DNA of 6,534 nucleotides, from positions 1-6,534 of the forward strand of contig PKYM01000009.1 in assembly GCA_003132645.1 (NCBI GenBank), read 5' to 3'. The notes below the pieces were generated by a model. It saw only the letters and a list, made by a program, of their open reading frames with translations. It was not told where the DNA came from and did not search any database. How positions within the stretch are numbered: position 1 is the first letter of the stretch; each line of letters begins with the position of its first letter. This document shows positions 6,521 through 6,534 of the stretch, in pieces. The translations under genes were made by a program, and so were the position numbers. The stretch is from Actinomycetota bacterium (GTDB lineage: Bacteria > Actinomycetota > Thermoleophilia > UBA2241).

Positions 6521-6534
6521 GGCTCACACGCAAC

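Overview
This is a high-GC window, about two-thirds G+C by eye with strong G/C preference at third codon positions. It is packed with bacterial genes: three on the + strand followed by one very long convergent gene on the - strand. The overall style suggests a GC-rich bacterium, perhaps an actinobacterial lineage such as Thermoleophilia or Coriobacteriia. The evidence is the codon bias, a zinc-ribbon/cyclase/AAA/TPR signalling protein and a GYD-domain protein. Nothing here fixes the taxonomy, and a GC-rich proteobacterium or Chloroflexi relative is not excluded. I see no RNA genes, insertion sequences, CRISPR arrays or phage genes. No gap between genes exceeds about 121 bases.

Layout. (1) Positions 1-759 (+) hold the C-terminal two-thirds of a PLP-dependent class V aminotransferase of the cysteine desulfurase type, cut by the window edge. 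(2) Positions 760-880 are a short, relatively AT-richer gap with a possible promoter and a strong purine-rich ribosome binding site. (3) Positions 881-1198 (+) encode a small GYD-domain protein. (4) Positions 1254-3119 (+) encode a 621-residue B12-binding-type radical SAM enzyme. It resembles the RiPP (ribosomally made, post-translationally modified peptide) maturation radical SAM C-methyltransferases, with the unusual CX7CX2C cluster motif of that family. (5) Positions 3068-6520 (-) encode a 1150-residue class III nucleotide cyclase fused to an AAA/STAND-type ATPase and a long helical-repeat tail. It converges on the radical SAM gene and overlaps it by 52 bp.

How they may work together. The GYD and radical SAM genes are 55 bp apart on one strand, so they probably share a transcript. 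The radical SAM enzyme is the most interesting gene. Its relatives modify peptide precursors, often with nitrile-hydratase-like or Nif11-like leaders, yet no recognisable precursor lies in this window. The substrate is therefore outside the window, elsewhere in the genome, or of an unfamiliar type; the adjacent GYD protein is a speculative candidate partner. The cysteine desulfurase may be unrelated housekeeping sulfur metabolism. The cyclase/ATPase is a signal-transduction protein whose link to the peptide system rests only on position.
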